Source: Smittium culicis
Lineage: Eukaryota > Kickxellomycota > Harpellomycetes > Harpellales > Legeriomycetaceae
Direction of reading: 5' to 3'
Assembly (NCBI GenBank): GCA_001970855.1
Contig: LSSN01000144.1
Location: 5,274 to 37,137 of the forward strand
Length of the DNA stretch: 31,864 bases
A program made the position numbers and the translations under genes. Under the pieces are notes generated by a model. That model had not been told where the DNA came from and ran no database searches. It saw only the letters and a list, made by a program, of their open reading frames with translations. Within the stretch, counting starts at the first letter, position 1, and the number at the start of each line of letters is the position of its first letter. Shown piece by piece: positions 31,851 through 31,864 of the stretch.

Positions 31851-31864
31851 AAAATAATTTTTCA

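Larger units (their letters stand above)
29117..31864. other. A+T-rich non-coding flank
   Basis: Includes the presumed promoter of the SH3-protein gene at its left end. It holds several T9-T12 runs, ATTGGC at 31394-31399 and weak coding-like relics near 30514-30795. The frame at 30377-30565 is not convincing. No intact gene is seen. Confidence 0.55.

Noticed and set aside
1..31864. tRNA, rRNA, CRISPR arrays or complete transposons with terminal repeats
   Set aside because: I looked for T-loop motifs, regular spacer arrays and matching ends and found no convincing case; by-eye scanning of A+T-rich DNA can miss diverged copies.

Overview
The window looks like nuclear DNA from a fungus with a very A+T-rich genome. 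The genes are interrupted by short introns of 80-244 bp with variable donors. The set includes a fungal-type Cue1 ERAD protein, a TBC1D20/Gyp8-type Rab GAP and a mitochondrial ribosomal protein bL34m. The ribosomal protein means respiring mitochondria, which argues against Microsporidia and anaerobic gut fungi. An early-diverging lineage such as Harpellales/Zoopagomycota is my guess from composition, not something the sequence proves.

Gene-rich left half (1-15400). In order: the last exon of a gene resembling RNase P subunit Rpp21/Rpr2 (+); a five-exon lipid-droplet hydrolase, LDAH family (-); a two-exon TXNDC17/TRP14-like protein with an added signal peptide (-); a small one-membrane-span protein (+); bL34m (-); a three-exon, 616-residue membrane-anchored protein that I read as five tandem glutaredoxin folds, only the last with a CPFC active site (+); a seven-exon TBC1D20/Gyp8 homologue (+); a second small membrane protein (+); a 652-base run of N flanked by poly-G; and a two-exon Cue1 homologue (-). 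Divergent and upstream intergenic regions carry clusters of ATTGGC/GCCAAT (CCAAT-box) and a recurrent AGCAAATA motif.

Right half (15400-31864). About 10 kb (16900-26860) is roughly 80-85 % A+T by eye and has no credible gene. It and its flanks hold a few short coding-like relics, possibly of transposons. One intact, intronless 742-codon gene (-) stands in this territory. It encodes a single-pass membrane protein with a cytosolic coiled coil and a C-terminal SH3 domain, an architecture like yeast Fus1. A 16-bp perfect palindrome sits 9 bp upstream of its start codon. The remainder to the window end is again A+T-rich and apparently non-coding.

Functional theme: several products belong to the ER/secretory system (Cue1, TBC1D20/Gyp8, the signal-peptide TRP14-like protein, the type II poly-glutaredoxin, and LDAH at ER/lipid droplets). 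Clustering by function is not usual in fungi, so this may be coincidence. The most unusual item is the poly-glutaredoxin protein with one active and four degenerate domains.
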